A DNA stretch of 64,000 nt, taken from assembly GCA_027704905.1 (NCBI GenBank), contig CM051005.1, positions 18,946,152 through 19,010,151 on the forward strand. Reading direction: 5' to 3'. This document shows positions 1 through 21,830 of this stretch, in pieces (position 1 is the stretch's first letter; each line of letters begins with the position of its first letter). This DNA is from Muraenolepis orangiensis (taxonomy: Eukaryota; Chordata; Actinopteri; Gadiformes; Muraenolepididae). A program made the position numbers and the translations under genes. Below the pieces are notes generated by a model that saw nothing but the letters and a program-made list of their open reading frames with translations, was not told the origin of the DNA and ran no database searches.

Positions 1-422
1 ACTGAGACAGCAGGGAGTCGTGGACCTTGTACTTCCGCTGTAGGTTCTTGAAGGGCACCTTGACTGCAGGAACCGCGGTTCCGGGAAAGCGTCTGTGCAG
101 ACGCTTTCCGGAGCTGCTAAGCTCCTGCTTAGCAGTCAGGGGCCCTGGCAGGGGGGATTCAACCAAGAAAACGCTTTTAGAATTCAATATATCCGCAAAC
201 AAAAGCACTACGACAATCAATTGCTATAGCAACAACAGTATAATGATAATCACCATCATCATCATCATAACAATAGTAAAGAATATGCATTTAAAAAAAA
301 GGGTGCTTCTTACCCACTCTGAACACTGTCTGATTTATTTGGTCCAAACTGTCAAAGCCATTGATGATTTGGCCTTGGCCATCGTCATGATGGTGACCCC
401 AATGACCCACACATCAACAGCC
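1..422 (-). pseudogene. Duplicated kinase C-lobe exon, damaged copy
   Basis: This stretch is a second copy of the 2042-1795 kinase exon, closely similar over most of its length, including the acceptor context TTCTTCCAG. It begins in good phase (AVDVWVIGV) but lacks the four bases ACAG that the other copy has near 1984-1987, which throws the frame into a stop. About 160 bp of unrelated sequence (near 147-308) splits the copy; its ends look like a minus-strand GTAAGA donor and a CCTGCCAG acceptor, and removing it would keep the local frame (F-R-V-G-P-L). The copy runs off the window start. It sits downstream of the gene's stop codon, so it is either part of a neighbouring tandem gene or a stray exon copy. 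Confidence 0.55.
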
Positions 423-536
423 CTGGAAGAAAAAGAAGGAGGCATGAAATCACAACCGTGGCGTGTTCGATGTGGACACTTACCTACTGCCCCCCCCCCC
501 CCCCCCCCACCACCACCACCATCATCGCCACACCCA

Positions 537-2701
537 TTACTCCAACCGAATAGGGGAGCAACAGGAGGTAAAGAAGTTGGCAATTCTACGCATGGCTCTC
601 CGGAAGCCAGCGCAGCATCCGCCTTTCTTCTTCTTCTTCTTCTTCTTCTCCTCCTCCTCCTCAAGCAGCAGGACATCCCGCTGCAGGTCGGGCGTAGCCA
701 GGACCTGGTCCTCCAGCACCGGGAGGATATTGGGCAGCAGGTCGGGTGTAGCGGGGACATGCTCCTCGTTCACCGGGAGGACATCCCGCTGCAGGTCGGG
801 CGTAGCCAGGACCTGGTCCTCATTCACCAGGAGGACATCCCGCTGCAGGTCGGGTGTAGCCAGGACCTGCTCCTCCAGCACCGGGAGGATATCAGGCAGC
901 AGGTTGGGTGTGGCGGGGACCTGCTTCTCTGCCTCTGTTGACTTCTGAAAAGTATAATAAATGACATGAATTACATTCAAATACTGATGAGACAATTTAA
1001 GAAAGTTTCTTGAGACCGTGAACTATTCCCCCCCCCCAGTGATTAATAAAGTAATGTGAATGATCCTCTTACTGAGGGACTTACGGCTATGTATGTAGCC
1101 ATTGGCTGGTACATCGGCGCCCCCTGCTGGTCAGCCTTCACCATCTCCACCAACTCCTCAGAGAAACTGAACAGGTAACAACAGAAACAACAACACAACG
1201 AAGGCACAATTAAAATGCTGTCGGCAAACAAGTTCAGGAAAACACATGGATAGCAGAACTGCAACTGTGCACATACACACACACAATTTATAGTCTTCAG
1301 AATAACATTTCAAGTTCTGTTAATTATAGTACATTTTTTGTACGTCATCCGTGAGTGGAGTGAAGTCGGCAGTAATGTTTGAGTAACGCTTATGTTTTCA
1401 CAATCAACTCAACTTTACTAATGACTTTTATTTTGAAATCAACATGGAAATGTTGATTTAATGTCAATTTCCCTTCTAAAAAGACATTTATCCCAATTAG
1501 CCCAAGTCCATTTGCATCTCTATATGTGATGTAGCCTCCCAAACTTGGGGAGTATGACGGGTGAGGTACCTTTGGTGGAAGTTGTTGCTGGTGAAGAAGC
1601 TGTGAGCCAGAAGGTCTGAGCAGGTGGCCCTCAGGTGAGGGTCCGTCTGGAGACATGCCTGAAACAGAAGGATAAGGGTAGATCCTCAACACAAAGCTGT
1701 CTACCTATCTGTCTATCATCGGATCTTAGACAGCGGACGTACCACCGGAAGACGGTTGACTGATTTAAAACCTCTTGCTGGATACATACTCTACCAGCTG
1801 AGCCAGCAGGGGGTCACGGACCTTGTACTTCCGCTGTAGGTTCTTGAAGGGCACTTTGGCTGCAGGAACCGCGGTTCCGGGAAAGCGCCTGTGGAATCCT
1901 AGCTCCTGCTTAGCAGTCAAGGGCCCTGGCACTCTGAACACAGTCTTATTTATTTGGTCAAAACTGTCAGAGCCATTAATGAACAGTTTGGCCTTGGCCA
2001 TCGTCATGATGGTGATCCCAATGGCCCAAACATCAACAATTCCTGGAAGAAAAAGAAGGCTGTATAACAACAATACACACGCTTTGAAATGTGTGTGTGT
2101 AGCAGTGCCTTCCGTTGAGGACACTCACGTGGTGTAGAAGGGGTCTCCCACCAGAACCTCCGGGGAACTGTAAGGCAGTGTGCCAACGATGTCGGTCTCC
2201 ACCTGGGGGCGGTCGGGGACCACCACTTGGCACAGGCCCAGGTCCGCCACCTTGACCACGCCGGAGGCGGACACCAGCAGGTTCTCTGGTTTAATGTCCC
2301 GGTGGAGGACCTGATCAAATTAAGAATTATACATGGCTTAGTACCACAATGATTTTATCCAGTGTATTCATTGGCTTTGACCTAATCTCAGTTGATCCAC
2401 TATTACTTTGAGCTTCTGGTATTTACCCTCTGTTATTAGATGTAGTTTGGTGGTATAGTTGACAACATGACAACATGTAAGTGAAGTGAAACAGGTGTCT
2501 TACATTGATGCTGTGGAGGTACTGGACACCACGCAGCATTTGAAAGGCGTACTTCCGCAGCTGCTGACGCTTCAGACCCGATCTGAAGCCCTCCTCCAGT
2601 TCATTAAAGATGGTGTGATCCATGAGATCAAACACACAGTGCAGACACCCACCAAACATGAAATGGGAGAAAACCCGAATCACGTTGTTGTGTCTCAGTG
2701 A
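537..2701 (-). CDS. CDKL-like (CMGC) protein kinase, C-terminal part, 5' end missing
   Basis: Six exons on the minus strand, in transcript order 2701-2504, 2310-2129, 2059(or 2042)-1795, 1658-1570, 1166-1085 and 944-537 (stop TAA). All have AG/GT borders. They encode the kinase core from the end of helix C: HRDIKPENLL catalytic loop, a DLG in place of DFG, SPE in place of APE, VDVWAIG of helix F, and a CLQTDPHLRATCSDLLAHSFF-type C-lobe end that resembles CDKL kinases. The HRD and DLG aspartates are kept, so activity is possible. The last exon adds about four 20-residue repeats (core ATPDLQRDVL), a Glu/Lys run and a Cys-rich basic tail. With the acceptor before 2042 the third exon is one base out of frame; an acceptor 17 bp upstream (exon from 2059) restores frame and gives 407 residues in total. 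No glycine loop or VAIK lysine exon is visible before map1lc3c. Family call by eye; could be a decaying gene. Confidence 0.6.
600..925 (-). repeat. 60-bp coding minisatellite plus GAA/GAG triplets
   Basis: Within the last kinase exon a 60-bp unit (20 codons, core ATPDLQRDVL) is repeated about four to five times between 665 and 925, followed on the minus strand by GAG/GAA/AAG triplets at about 622-665 coding Glu then Lys. The period is an exact multiple of three, so the frame is kept. Confidence 0.75.
1117..1130 (-). promoter_or_regulatory. CTCF core motif match (exonic)
   Basis: Read on the minus strand the bases are CCAGCAGGGGGCGC, a full match to the CTCF core CCASYAGRKGGCRS. It lies inside the kinase exon 1166-1085, where it codes QQGAP, so it may simply be coding sequence. 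Sequence match only; occupancy unknown. Confidence 0.4.
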
Positions 2702-2931
2702 CTGTCAGAGAAAAAAAGAAGCATAGAGCAAGTATTTAATGATGCACATTAAGGCCGACCCTGTAATCCACGGTTTCTGGTTGGGATATATCCGAACCGA
2801 CTTGGTCGGAACAACGTCATCTATGCACTTCTTGTGTGCGCGTGCGCGTGTGTGCGTGTGTCAGGTGGTCCGTCACCCGCGTGTATTTAGTGGGAGACGC
2901 GGAGGGACCGGAGACAACACAGACTGGAGCC

Positions 2932-4643
2932 ATGACGCCGTACGACAAGCCCCAGCTCCAGAAGCCTTTCAAACTCCGGAAAAGTTTCGGTAAAGCAGCA
3001 GAAACAAGAACAACTATAACCGTGTGTGTTTGAGTGTTACGGGTAAATCATCACTAACTTGTCGGTTCTCAACAGCGACGAGGAAACTGGAGGTGGCGGG
3101 GATCCGGTCCAAGTTCCCCAACAAGATACCGGTAAGAGTAAAAGATGTTAATATCTCATGTGTCGACCAGGTCATGTTACAATCATGTGTCGGCTCATGT
3201 TAATGTATCATATGTGAATTTTAATATTTGTCACATTTGTGTGACATTGTCATGTTTCACTTGGTCATGTTAACTTCTCACCAGGTCATGTGTGATGATG
3301 ATGAATTCATTGGTCATGTTATTATCTTGTATATGTATCACACTAGGTCATGTTGGTATCTCTCATAGATCAGGTCATGTTGTTATCTCTGGCGTGATAA
3401 TATATCTCATGCGTCAGGTGATTATTGAACGGTATCAACGGGAGAATTACCTCCCACCTCTGGACAAGACCAAGTTCCTCGTCCCCGCGGAGCTGACCAT
3501 GACTCAGTTTATCACCATTATCAGGTAGGTCTGATACGCTGTGTTTTAACTCCTGGTTCACTATCAGGTAGGTCTGATACATTGTGTTTTAACTCCTGGT
3601 TCACTATCGGATAGGTCTGATACATTGTGTTTTAACTCCTGGTTCACTATCGGATAGGTCTGATACATTGTGTTTTAACTCCTGGTTCACTATCGGATAG
3701 GTCTGATACATGGTGTTTTAACTCCTGGTTCACTATCAGGTAGGTCTGATACACTGTGTTTAACTCGTTGTTCACTATCGGGTAGGTCTGCTGAAACTGT
3801 TTAACTCCTGTTGTTGTGTTCAGTCTAGATGGTTCTCTTTGCATACCGACTGACTGCAGGCTGATTGTGATCAGCTGGTTCTCGTTAACTCATGACTGGA
3901 GCTGCTGTCCTTGTGGAAAGTTAACATTGTTAAAGCAGTTTAAGAAAGTGAGGCAATGAGAGTCCATCAAGCTAGTCTTTCCATGTCTGCTCGGTGTCTC
4001 TGTGAATACAACTCACAGGTGGAGGAGCTGAGGTTTTTTAAAGTTTGTGCTTGTGTATAAATCTGGTGTTATCATCCTTTGGGTCACACGGTGAGCCCGT
4101 GGAAAACCCTTCAGTGGTAGGTAATGGTGCTTTTTGACTACTATCCATGGTCCCGACAGGCTTTTGAAGATGCGCTATAGATCAGAACACATGTCCTTTT
4201 TGTTGGCCAGGTAGCTGGTTGACTGGATGCCACAGCGACTTGGATTTTTTTTTTGTTGGTTTAAACAAAGTTGGTTTGACATCCAATGAAGCAGCTTAAA
4301 GTATATTCATTTGGATCTGTAATGCATCTTCAAAAGCCGTCGTGACCCCAGAAAGTATGTATAAAAAAAAATGGCGCCATGACTTCCCACAGTGGTTTTC
4401 AACTGGCCTTGTGGTGAGGAGGAGGAGGAGGATGGTGGTAGCACCATCCGGCGGGTCTCAGACGTTCTGCTGTGTCACAGGAACCGCATGGCGCTGCTGC
4501 CCACCCAGGCCTTCCACCTGCTGATCAACAACAGCGGTCTGAGCAGCATAAGTCTCACCATGGCCCAGGTGTACCGGGACCACCAGGACGAGGACGGCTT
4601 CCTGTACATGACCTACGCCTCCCAGGAGATGTTCGGACGATGA
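2932..4643 (+). CDS. map1lc3c: Microtubule-associated protein 1 light chain 3 gamma (LC3C)
   Basis: Four exons, 2932-2989, 3076-3131, 3418-3524 and 4481-4643, join to 384 nt (127 residues plus TGA). Every junction is AG/GT and phases close. LC3C is a ubiquitin-like ATG8 protein that ATG4 trims to a C-terminal glycine and that is then lipidated to phosphatidylethanolamine on autophagosomes and binds LIR motifs of cargo receptors. Seen here: IRSKFPNKIPV, LPPLDKTKFLVP, LTMTQF, the DEDGFLYMTYASQ core and Gly126, the same position as the processing glycine of human LC3C. Only one residue, Arg, follows Gly126, whereas human LC3C has a longer tail. The N-terminal KPFKLRKSF stretch favours LC3C over LC3A/B. 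The start codon sits in GCCATGA after a short leader and no alternative in-frame ATG is near. A likely AATAAA poly(A) signal is at 4822-4827. Confidence 0.93.
3525..3815 (+). repeat. 43-bp minisatellite beginning at the exon 3 donor of map1lc3c
   Basis: About six to seven copies of a 43-bp unit start exactly at the exon 3 splice donor. GTAGGT (or mutated ATAGGT) recurs at 3525, 3568, 3611, 3654, 3697, 3740 and 3782, each preceded by CTATCAG or CTATCGG. The unit thus carries a copy of the exon end and donor. Copies at 3568, 3740 and 3782 keep GT; those at 3611, 3654 and 3697 have AT. Confidence 0.9.
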
Positions 4644-4672
4644 CCTACGCCTCCAAGAAGGTGTTGGGATGA
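4608..4672 (+). repeat. 32-bp tandem duplication across the map1lc3c stop
   Basis: ATGACCTACGCCTCC occurs at 4608 and again at 4640, 32 bp apart. The second copy begins within the last Arg codon and stop (CGATGA) and, in the other frame, reads MTYASKKVLG followed by TGA at 4670. It lies in the 3' UTR of the annotated CDS. Confidence 0.85.
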
Positions 4673-4830
4673 GGACTCAACACCAGTTGTTGTTTTTTAT
4701 AATGTGGTTTAATGTTTGAAATACTGCTAGGTTGCCTTGTTTTCATGTGTAAATATAAAAAAAATATCTATGTAGATAATGTTTTAAAGGATTGAAGTGT
4801 TTTAAAATGGAAGTGGATTAAAATAAATCT
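4644..4830 (+). terminator. map1lc3c: map1lc3c 3' UTR and poly(A) signal
   Basis: A short AT-rich 3' UTR follows the stop; AATAAA at 4822-4827 is the first canonical signal. From about 4850 to 5920 I see no exon, only unique-looking AT-rich sequence. Confidence 0.6.
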
Positions 4831-5921
4831 CATGTCTTTCAATTTATCTAATCTCCGTGTGACTTTTCTAATCTCTCAATTTACTGGGTGTTGTGTCAAC
4901 CGTTTTAAGATGATTGCTATGAGCTAATCCTCCTGAACGCAAGGACAAGTTTCCTAATGGAAGCAGACTAACGCTCCACTATTTCTTCAGTATACGGTTA
5001 TTGTGTCCATGCAAATCAGTTTGTGCGTATTGAAATGCTTTATTGAAATGTTCTTGTTTCCAGTAAAACTGGTGTAACTCTAACGTGGTGTTAACTAGTC
5101 TGCAGACCTAAAGGTCCTTAATCCATGCTGACCTGTGGACTAATCCAAACTTAATCTTGACCTTTTAACTTTTCTGTTACGCATGATTGGCACTGCAGCT
5201 GCAGGCTTCGGAGGCAATGCATATTTAAAATGATTTGATTTTACAAAAACGATTCCTGCGTTACAATTGAGTTGCGTCCTGTTACCATCTGTTTAATAAG
5301 GCAGTTGGTATGAACTATGTGTAATGACTACACACGCCACTCAAAGGTCTTACTGTGTCACTACACTCTGGGTCACCCTGGGTCTCAACTGTAGCTATAC
5401 CTGTCTGTCCATCCATTCCCACCCTCTGTCTCTGAACCCTTGCTTCAGAGTCCATGATCTGCTGGAATTACAGAAATCTTCGACTGGCTCCATGTGGTCA
5501 CATGATGGGCTGAGCACCGTAGGAATGGGAGGAGGGGTTCTGAGACTGGAACCACTGCTAGTACCCTGGTCTTCAGGTTCTTCTTGGAACCCTCTGAATG
5601 AGATGTGATCGGATAAGCCAGAGGAAAGTTGTGGTGCTTACAACAGTTGTCTAATTAGAAATAAATCTGCTCTTATTTAGAGATTACTGATGTCTGACAT
5701 ATGATGGCCTTTAGAGTCACAAAGAAATACAGAAATGAATATGTAATAAATGACATACAGGGGAATAAAGGAATGGGAGAATGAATAAAAACGAAAATAA
5801 ATAAAGTAAGGGAAAAAAGCCTTTTAAAGGTTTGATAATTATAAATATAATTACACGTAATTAAAAACGTCACAATAGGAAAAACCTACAAACTAATATT
5901 AGCCTAATATTTGTCAATATT

Positions 5922-6018
5922 GGCCATATTGAGAGTTTTGACCTGTGACCTATAATGAGATGGCGTGTTGACATCTGCTCGCCGACCCCCCCCCCCCACA
6001 CACACACACACTGCAGCA
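5922..6018 (+). repeat. Dispersed ~95-bp repeat, copy 1
   Basis: GGCCATATTGAGAGTTTTGA and the following GTGTTGACATCTGCTCGCC, then a C/CA-rich run and CTGCAGCAA, recur nearly unchanged at 9881-9980. The two copies differ by small indels in the middle. One lies upstream of dis3l2 and the other in its intron 5. Confidence 0.8.
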
Positions 6019-6050
6019 ATCATATCATATATGACCTGTCCCACACTCTG

Positions 6051-6064
6051 CCAGCAGGTGGCAG
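6051..6064 (+). promoter_or_regulatory. CTCF core motif match between map1lc3c and dis3l2
   Basis: CCAGCAGGTGGCAG fits the CTCF core CCASYAGRKGGCRS at all 14 positions. It is intergenic, between the 3' end of map1lc3c and the first dis3l2 coding exon, a plausible insulator or loop anchor. Motif only. Confidence 0.5.
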
Positions 6065-6065
6065 T

Positions 6066-6185
6066 GATGCAAAACTCTCGTTGTTGTGTGGCGCTTCAAA
6101 GGAAGACAGACGAAAACTAGTACCAGTTACCCACCAGTGCAAGTTTTACCGTTTTTAATCAGCGACCCGTACTTCCCAGAGAAAG
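6066..6185 (+). other. dis3l2: Possible dis3l2 5' non-coding exon
   Basis: The first dis3l2 coding exon has an acceptor (CCTTTTCAG at 7030-7038) only 15 bp before its ATG, so a 5' UTR exon must lie upstream. CAGAGAAAG followed by GTAATA at 6186 is a candidate donor near the start of a less repetitive stretch. Exact limits and transcription start are not visible. Confidence 0.25.
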
Positions 6186-6406
6186 GTAATATACAAGTCA
6201 TACGTTTCACCAATACCTCACGTTGAGCCACATGGATCTATAGTTCCTATATCTTTTAAAATGACACTGATTATTTTCTTCTTCTTGGCAAACGTTTTGT
6301 CTCCAGTGCATCCAGTGGCTAACCTTAACTGTTTCTCTGAGCTAACCAGCCCGTTAAATAAGGCGACAGTCGGTACCGGCAGGTGTCAACCCGGTGTTCA
6401 CAATGC

Positions 6407-6421
6407 GGTGTGTGTGTGTGT

Positions 6422-6468
<47 letters not shown>
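6407..6468 (+). repeat. GT microsatellite
   Basis: Near-continuous GT dinucleotides with one GG break, upstream of dis3l2; a CA run follows at 6778-6806. Confidence 0.9.
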
Positions 6469-6470
<2 letters not shown>

Positions 6471-6777
6471 ACGTGTACGTGTACGCGTAACACCACGACA
6501 CGACACGACGGAACGAGGTCGACTCCGAGCTAGCGTATGTTTCGTAGCCTAGCCGATGGGTGATGTAGCACTTTGGATGCGCAGTTTTAGTTGTGTTTAC
6601 CAAGTGCACTGCCAACCATACGTACATGTCACTTTGAGCTATCTGTAATATTAAAATGTATTAATTAAGTATTATAAATCATTATGGGCTTTATCTTTTT
6701 TGCGTGAGTCATTGACGTGAAATCGGCGCGTCCAACGGTTTTAGCGTAACACTGCCATTTATCGGCGTAGCGGTGGA

Positions 6778-6809
<32 letters not shown>

Positions 6810-7053
6810 CCCCTCTGGCGCCCCCCAGGCAAGGTGCACCTCACACAAATCCCTGCTGTAAATCAATGTAAGCTGTCTGACAGTATTATGGGAATTTGCA
6901 TCTTTGAAACAATACTTTTACCCCGTATGCCTTCATTTTCATTTTTGCGTATGAATTGCACCCTTAAGCCTTTTCGTCACACAGTAACGAACAGAGAGAT
7001 TTGTATCCTGTTGCGTGACTTTGATGTCACCTTTTCAGACATCTCATCATCTC

Positions 7054-18404
<11,351 letters not shown>

Positions 18405-20225
18405 AGAACCAACGACCACGTAAACCCGCAACCTAGTTGCACTGTATTAAAGAACATTACCAGTACGTTACCACGTGGACCCGCTCTGTTGCCTTGCACA
18501 CGTTTTCTATGTTGTGATGTCGATGTTAGAGACTGTAGGTTAGGACAGATGAACATGTGATGGTTTGACACTGCCACCAAGTTGTAGTTTAGTCGCAGTT
18601 AAACACCGACCCATCTGCCTTTTTTCCGTTCCGGCCTTAATTCAAATTTCACTTTTGCGCGCCAGCTTCTATACACAGTATAAAAGTACACAACTCTCAA
18701 ACCAGAACCTTTATTTTCTAAATTAAACTCATTGTTTTGGCCCAGGTTAACTGATCGCACCTAAACCCCAGTGACTTTTATTTTGTGGGTGGGTGGACCC
18801 CTGCATACCTGTGGAGCGTTGGCCAATCAAGACCCACAGGTTAAACCAGCCTACATACACATACACACACTATTTCAAGACATCTGGTCTAATGTGTGAA
18901 GAAGTTGCATTTGATGTGGACTTGATTCGCTGATTTAGATTGTCCAACTTTTTTTTTTTATGTTCACAAATTGATTTTTAGCGAGCTGTTGGGGAGAGTT
19001 TCTTGATATTTGTGTTTTGAATCGCAGCCTTGTGGTCAAGTGTATGTGCCCATTTACAGTCTGTAAAAAAGAATGTTGATTTATTTCTTGGACATCAAGA
19101 TCCAGGCTGTGCTCAATGTGCTATCAATGTGTTTGTAAATAGACTAATACTAAACAACATTTTCATGAAAACCATGCCACCAAATGTCAAAGGCCTTCTT
19201 TGAAGAATGAATGTATTGACTTTTTGTTTTACTCACTAAATGATTTGATTAATTATAGAATTGACACTTACTGTTAAATTAAGTGTCAACTGTAGTGTCG
19301 ATCTGTTGGATCCTCCAACGACTCACAAGAGATGAAAGACTTAAATTATTTAAAAGCTAAACTATGGTTAAGTATGTCTATTGTGAAGGAAATGCCTTGG
19401 ATGAACCTCAACTTGTCATTTTAACGTCTTCATCTGCTGCTGTAAAGAGGCTTTGAGATTCATGTGAATGTTTGGTTTACCCGAGTCTCATGTATTGCCT
19501 TTTTGTTTTGCTTGTAGCTCAGTGTCTGTGGTAGCGCTGCGCTGTTGTACCTTGTGACCTAATCGATGAGTGGACGTGGTCTTCGTCGATACGTAACACT
19601 TAACTTAACTAAGCGGTTTGGTATAAGTGGTGTGGGTGTGTGTGATGTTAATTTACATTATGACCAGCCACTTCCACTGACAAGCTACTCCCACCGCACA
19701 ATACTTTGACTTATTCCGTTTTTTAATTCTCGAATTCTTCAGTTTTCGATGAGGCATTCGCGTAGCCGTCAAAGATTTGTATTTTTAAGTGCTTTCTTTG
19801 GTTGTTTTTGTTTTTAAACCTCAACACTATGCTCTAATTTGTGATTGAATCTTAAGCAGGAACATTCTTTTGTTTATAAACTGTGGTAAAGACTGGTTAT
19901 TTTTGTATTTATTACATTATTGACCGCTCATCACCGCTTATTTTACAGCTATTTGTGCAGCGCAGTTTTTAAGTATTTTATTTTTTTACCGCTGAAAGAG
20001 AAATGTGTATATACAGTATGTATATTTATAGATCTTTAAAGCTTCAACAATATTTTCATCAGGTTAATTTCAAGTATTTCATTTTCTTTGGTTTTCAAGT
20101 ATGTGGAATTAGTTTCTCTTGAGTTACGCAAAACCAACTGTAACTGTATTAGAATAATTTCACACACCGCAAATGTTTGACTTATCAAATTGACTGATCA
20201 TTAACTGATGCATAAATAAATGGAC
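18405..20225 (+). terminator. dis3l2: dis3l2 3' UTR with poly(A) signal
   Basis: About 1.8 kb of AT-rich sequence without coding exons follows the stop. AATAAA at 20215-20220 in CATAAATAAA is the likely distal poly(A) signal, after which the sequence character changes to repeats. Confidence 0.55.
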
Positions 20226-20635
20226 ACCAGTTGTCCTTTGTGGACAAGACTTCTGTCTCTTCGCTTCTCTTCTCTATTGGTGTGTGTCAGTCTTGGAGTA
20301 GAACCTACTAGGAGGGGGACCTCCACTATTTGTCATGAGCAGAATGGTAGTACTGCAATCATAAACATTGATTAAAACCAGTAACATTTTCAGCATTTGC
20401 TGATGCAATGCAATATCTTGAGATGATCTTACTATTGGTTACATACTTTATAGCCAACAATGTACCACCCAACATTGTACTGCACATCCTGCACATGTAT
20501 GTTACAAAGTAAATGAATGGATAGGATTTCCGTTATAGAATTTAAAACCAAAAATGGAAATTAACATAAAACTGTTTATATTGCACTGGATTCCCTTTAA
20601 GAAACTCCTTCTCCATCCAATCCCAGCCACACTGG

Positions 20636-20735
20636 ATACCTGAGCCTGTATCGTGCTCCACCCTGCATACCTGAGCCTGTATCGTGCTCCACCCTGCATA
20701 CCTGAGCCTGTATTGTGCTTCACACTGCATTCATA
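20636..20735 (+). repeat. 31-bp repeat, short array
   Basis: Three to four copies of the unit with core ACCTGAGCCTGTATCGTGCT, immediately 5' of the truncated LINE. The same unit forms longer arrays at 21825-22110 and 23075-23490. Confidence 0.85.
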
Positions 20736-20743
20736 CCTGAGCC

Positions 20744-21830
20744 TACGTCAGACTGCTGTTCATTGACTACAGCTCGGAGTTCAACACCATTGTTCCCTCC
20801 AAGTTGGTCCTGAAACTGAGGGACCTAGGTCTGGGCGCCCGCATCTGTAACTGGATTATGGACTTCCTGACGGGCAGGCCTCAAGTGGTGAAGATTGGGA
20901 ACAACATCTCATCCACTCTGGTCCTCAACACCGGAGCACCCCAAGGCTGCTGCCTCAGTCCCCGGCTGTACTCGCTATACACACGACTGTACTGCCACGC
21001 ACAGCAATAGTTGTATTATGAAGTTTGCAGATGACACCACAGTCATCGGCTTGATAAGCAAGGGCGATGAGACGGTGTACAGAGATGAGGTAGTCCGGCT
21101 GAAGCGATGGTGTGAGGAAAACATCCTCGCACTGAATGTCAGCAAGACTAAGGAGCTCATCGTGGACTTCAGGAGCCACCGGGGCACCCACTCCACCCTC
21201 AGCCTGGACGGGACACCGGTGGAAGTCGTCCGCTGCTTCCGTTTCCTGGGACTACAGATTTCTGATGACCTGGCATGGACACGCAACACAGAGGTCATGC
21301 TGAAGAAGGCACACCAGCGCCTCTATGCTCTGCGGTGCCTCAGGAAAAGCGGAATAGGCCAACGGTGGCTAGTGAACTTCTACCGTGGCACCGTAGAGAG
21401 CGTCCTGACGGGTGGCGTCACTGTGTGGTACGGAGACACCACTGCACAGGACAAGAAAGCCATCCAGAGGGTCGTGAGGACGGCAGAGAAGATCATCGGG
21501 TGTGCACTTCCATGCATTGAGGAGATCTTTAGGACCAGATGTCGGAAGAAGGCCATGTCCATCATAAAGGACTGCAACCACCCTGGGTTCCATCTCTTCT
21601 CCCCCCTACCGTCTGGTCGTCGGTTACACAGCATCCGTACAAGGACTACCAGGTTTAAGGATGGTTTTTATCCACAGGCAGTGCACCTACTGAACTGCTA
21701 AGAGTGCTGCCACTTTCACTTTCATAACATAGTCATTGCCATTACACTTACATACTTTGCTGGACTCTGGATCATCACAGTTACTGCACTGTATTCACGA
21801 TGCTGATGCACTACTGCATGTATCGTGCTA
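20744..21830 (+). mobile_element. 5'-truncated LINE (L2/CR1-like), reverse transcriptase half
   Basis: Translated sequence starts inside the RT domain (LLFIDYSSEFNTI), continues with LNTGAPQGC, FADDTTVIGL (catalytic Asp pair), and the C-terminal LINE tail HQRLYALRCLRKSGIGQ, PSGRRLHSIRTRTTRF. Reading passes from one frame (to 21010) to another (from about 20895), because two bases are lost in the CTATACACACGACTG region, so the copy is dead. Endonuclease and 5' RT parts are absent. Confidence 0.88.

Noticed and set aside
20744..21830. Reverse transcriptase as part of a domesticated or retron-like system
   Set aside because: Sequence is an ordinary fish non-LTR LINE tail, 5'-truncated and frame-shifted, with sister fragments nearby.
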